NCBI GenBank assembly: GCA_025964055.1
Contig: JAOPZP010000599.1
Span: forward strand, 1-9,710
Length of the DNA: 9,710 nt
Reading direction: 5' to 3'
DNA from: Conexibacter sp.
GTDB taxonomy: Bacteria; Actinomycetota; Thermoleophilia; Solirubrobacterales; Solirubrobacteraceae
Shown: positions 6,526 through 9,710 of the stretch, in pieces
Layout of the letters: every line of letters starts with the position of its first letter
How positions within the stretch are numbered: the first letter of the stretch is position 1
Position numbers and translations under genes: made by a program
Notes under the pieces: generated by a model
Database searches by the model: none
What the model was told of the DNA's origin: nothing
What the model saw: only the letters and a program-made list of their open reading frames with translations

Positions 6526-6535
6526 TTGCGGTCAC
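6526..6535 (-). promoter_or_regulatory. Shared upstream motif, copy C, in the divergent gap
   Basis: The minus strand reads GTGACCGCAA, one mismatch from the first ten comparable bases of copies A and B. It lies 113 bases upstream of the amidohydrolase start and 29 bases upstream of the plus-strand MoaX start. It overlaps a perfect small inverted repeat, GCGGT-CAC-ACCGC (6528-6540). From this position one bound regulator could affect both divergent units. The 6413-6564 gap otherwise shows no clear -35/-10 pair. Confidence 0.4.
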
Positions 6536-6553
6536 ACCGCGAGGGCACAATCC

Positions 6554-6558
6554 GGAGG
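6554..6558 (+). promoter_or_regulatory. Ribosome binding site for the MoaD-MoaE fusion
   Basis: GGAGG lies 6 bases before the GTG at 6565 and decides that start over the in-frame GTG at 6589, which is closer to the usual MoaD start but has only a purine run touching it. Confidence 0.65.
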
Positions 6559-6564
6559 CGGCGG

Positions 6565-7275
6565 GTGTCGGTCCCTAGGCTCGAAGAGGTGCGCATCTCC
6601 GTTCGACTCTTCGCCGGGCTCCGCGAGCGGGCCGGCGCAGACCACGTCGACGTGGACCTCCCCGAGGACGCGTCGGTCGGCGACCTGCTCGCGGCGATGA
6701 CGTCGACGCCCGTCGGCTCGCTGCAGGCCGGCCAGTGCGTCGTGGCGATCAACCGCACCTACGCCACGGCGAGGCAGCGGGTCCGCCCGGACGACGAGGT
6801 CGCGTTGATCCCGCCCGTGAGCGGCGGAGGCGGCGCCGTGCGACACATCCGCATCACGCCCGGCCCGCTGTACCTCGCCGCGCTGTCGGCCGCGGTCCGC
6901 GACGAGCGGGCGGGGGCGGTCGTGATCTTCGAGGGCGTGACGCGCGAGGTGCCGACGCTCTCCTACGAGGCCTACGCCGACATGGCGCACGAGCGGCTGC
7001 ACGCGATCGCCGAGGAGGTCGCCGCGAGCCACGGGCTCTGCGCCGTCGCCGTCGAGCACCGCACCGGCGACGTCGCCCTGGGCGAGCCGAGCGTGATCGT
7101 CGCCGCCTCGGCGCCGCACCGGCCCGAGGCGTTCGCCGGAGCGCGGGCGATAATCGACCGCCTCAAGTCCGAGGCGCCGATCTGGAAGGTCGAGACCGCG
7201 CACGACGGCACCCGGCACCGCGTCGAGGGCATCCTGCCCTCCACCCACTTGCGATCTGACATTGAACACAGCTAG
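6565..7275 (+). CDS. moaX: Fused molybdopterin synthase, MoaD-MoaE (MoaX type)
   Basis: This 236-residue fusion carries both subunits of molybdopterin synthase, which adds the dithiolene sulfurs to cyclic pyranopterin monophosphate. Residues about 9-88 are MoaD (ubiquitin fold, RLFAGLRE near the start, ending IPPVSGG). Residues about 92-222 are MoaE, with R127 (GVTRE), the H185-R186 pair (PHR) and the two active-site lysines K201 and K208 (LKSEAPIWK), which match the spacing of E. coli K119 and K126. The junction is four glycines (87-90). Free MoaD needs a C-terminal Gly-Gly to carry the thiocarboxylate, so the fusion should need cleavage there. That is established for M. tuberculosis MoaX. 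An internal GGAGG plus GTG at the junction may also give free MoaE. Malate synthase follows 13 bases later. Mo-cofactor demand would fit a xanthine-dehydrogenase-type enzyme elsewhere, which is an inference. Confidence 0.93.
   Translation: MSVPRLEEVRISVRLFAGLRERAGADHVDVDLPEDASVGDLLAAMTSTPVGSLQAGQCVVAINRTYATARQRVRPDDEVALIPPVSGGGGAVRHIRITPGPLYLAALSAAVRDERAGAVVIFEGVTREVPTLSYEAYADMAHERLHAIAEEVAASHGLCAVAVEHRTGDVALGEPSVIVAASAPHRPEAFAGARAIIDRLKSEAPIWKVETAHDGTRHRVEGILPSTHLRSDIEHS
6826..6840 (+). promoter_or_regulatory. Possible internal ribosome site and start for free MoaE
   Basis: Inside the fusion, the glycine codons of the MoaD tail spell GGAGG (6826-6830), followed after 7 bases by an in-frame GTG (6838-6840). 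Translation from there would give VRHIRITPGP and the complete MoaE domain of about 145 residues. The site lies exactly at the domain boundary. The GGAGG could be a by-product of the required Gly-Gly codons. Confidence 0.35.
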
Positions 7276-7288
7276 GAGACAGGCCCCT

Positions 7289-8838
<1,550 letters not shown>

Positions 8839-8857
<19 letters not shown>

Positions 8858-9710
8858 GGAGCCCGGGCGCCGGCCTGGTCCAGGGCATCACGGACGGCAT
8901 GCAGCAGCGCTGACTGCGTGTAGGGCTTCTCGAGGAATAGGCCACGCCGTCCCGCGAGCCCGTGGCGCATCGTGACGTCGTCGGTGTAGCCCGAGACCAT
9001 GACCACGGCCAGCTCGGGGTGCCGGCTGCGCAGCTCCTCGGCGAGCGTGCTGCCCGACATCCCGGGCATGACCACGTCGGCGAGCAGGACGTCGGGCGGA
9101 TGGGCCGCCGCGACGGCCAGCGCGTCCACCGCCCCGCCGGCCTCCACGACGTCGTAGCCGCCCGCGGTCAGCATGCGCGTCGCGAGCGCTCGCACGGCGT
9201 GCTCGTCCTCGACGACGAGCACGCGCTCGCCTCGGCCGGCGGGAGCGCCGGGGCTCTCCTGCGACGGCGCCTCGGGCGCGGCGCCGCGGGAGGCGGGCAG
9301 CCAGAGATCGACCCTCGTCCCGCGGCCGAGCTCGGACGCCAGGTCGATCTGGCCACCGGCCTCGATCACGATCCCGTAAACGGTCGCCAGTCCCAGGCCG
9401 GTCCCGTCCCCCGGCGCCTTGGTGGTGAAGAAGGGCTCGAAGGCGTGCTCGGCGGTGCCGGCGCTCATGCCGACGCCGTCGTCGGCGACCAGCAGGTGGA
9501 CGTACTCGCCGGGTGGCATGCTGCCCTCCTCGTCGCCCCCGCCCGTGATGTGCACGTTGTCGATGGCGATGCGCAGCAGCCCGCCCGCCGGCATCGCGTC
9601 GCGCGCGTTGATCGCGAGGTTCATGAGCACCTGCTCGAGCTGGCTGCGGTCCACGCACACCGGCCAGAGCTCGGGCTCCACGACCGTGACCAGCTCGACG
9701 TCCTCGCCGA
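8839..9710 (-). CDS. Hybrid sensor histidine kinase, C-terminal part with receiver (runs off right edge)
   Basis: About 289 C-terminal residues of a two-component hybrid kinase are visible. The frame stays open through the right edge, so the sensor and phosphoacceptor-His parts lie outside. From the GTG at 9681, counted as residue 1, the ATP-binding domain shows the N box NLAINARDAM (21-30), G1 box DDGVGM (67-72), F box FEPFFTTK (81-88) and G2 box GDGTGLGLA (91-99). After a Pro/Ala/Gly linker (about 130-152) comes a receiver domain. It has the acidic pair E158/D159 (VVEDE), phosphoacceptor D202 (LADVVMPGMSG), S230 (MVSGY) and K252 (EKPY). The N box is of the FixL/NtrB-like family common to PAS hybrid kinases. 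The GTG at 9681 is not the true start, because family residues (GEDVELVTV) continue upstream of it. The C-terminus ends in a Ser run encoded antisense to the last codons of malate synthase. The signal sensed is unknown. Confidence 0.93.

Noticed and set aside
6413..6550. Upstream extension of the amidohydrolase to 6550
   Set aside because: It has no family similarity, would fill the divergent promoter gap, and a strong ribosome site sits 5 bases before the GTG at 6412.
6526..6551. TTGCGG and CACAAT as a promoter for moaX
   Set aside because: The spacing is only 14 bases and neither box matches well; no promoter call is justified.

Overview
This is a very GC-rich window with dense antisense open frames, several GTG starts and a fused MoaD-MoaE protein. 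That profile fits a high-GC actinobacterium, and by gene style possibly the Thermoleophilia/Solirubrobacterales group. The lineage is an inference from composition and gene content only. The window is almost all coding, with no tRNA, rRNA, IS element or CRISPR array seen and no gene-free stretch over about 155 bases.

Layout: the left two thirds (1-6412) lie on the minus strand. In transcription order they read: a divergent adenine-deaminase-family amidohydrolase (COG1001), a zinc-type medium-chain dehydrogenase and a FabG-like short-chain dehydrogenase. These three overlap stop-to-start by 4 bases and end at a hairpin. A first M24-family (creatinase/Xaa-Pro-peptidase fold) enzyme follows, then a second hairpin, then a second, quite different M24-family enzyme, then the 5' end of a glycerate kinase that runs off the left edge. 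From about 6565 the plus strand carries a fused molybdopterin synthase (MoaD-MoaE, MoaX type) followed 13 bases later by malate synthase A. At the right edge the C-terminal part of a hybrid sensor histidine kinase with a receiver domain lies on the minus strand; its last codons overlap the end of malate synthase tail-to-tail.

How the genes may work together: a ring-opening type amidohydrolase, two non-peptidase-looking M24 hydrolases, two NAD(P) dehydrogenases, glycerate kinase and malate synthase look like a catabolic locus. It would break down a nitrogenous (cyclic amide, ureido or guanidino-like) compound towards C2/C3 units such as glyoxylate and glycerate. The molybdopterin synthase would fit a molybdenum hydroxylase encoded elsewhere. 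The substrate is not shown by the sequence. The amidohydrolase has lost signature motifs of true adenine deaminases, and one M24 enzyme has Cys in place of a metal-binding Asp.

Regulation: a shared element, GTGACC(A/G)CAA in the minus orientation, lies upstream of each of the three minus-strand transcription units (6526-6535, 2806-2816, 1533-1543). Two copies are an identical 11-mer. In both internal gaps the order is stop codon, hairpin, 4-5 bases, motif, then about 74-83 bases to the next start. This suggests a local regulon that splits the cluster into separately controlled units.
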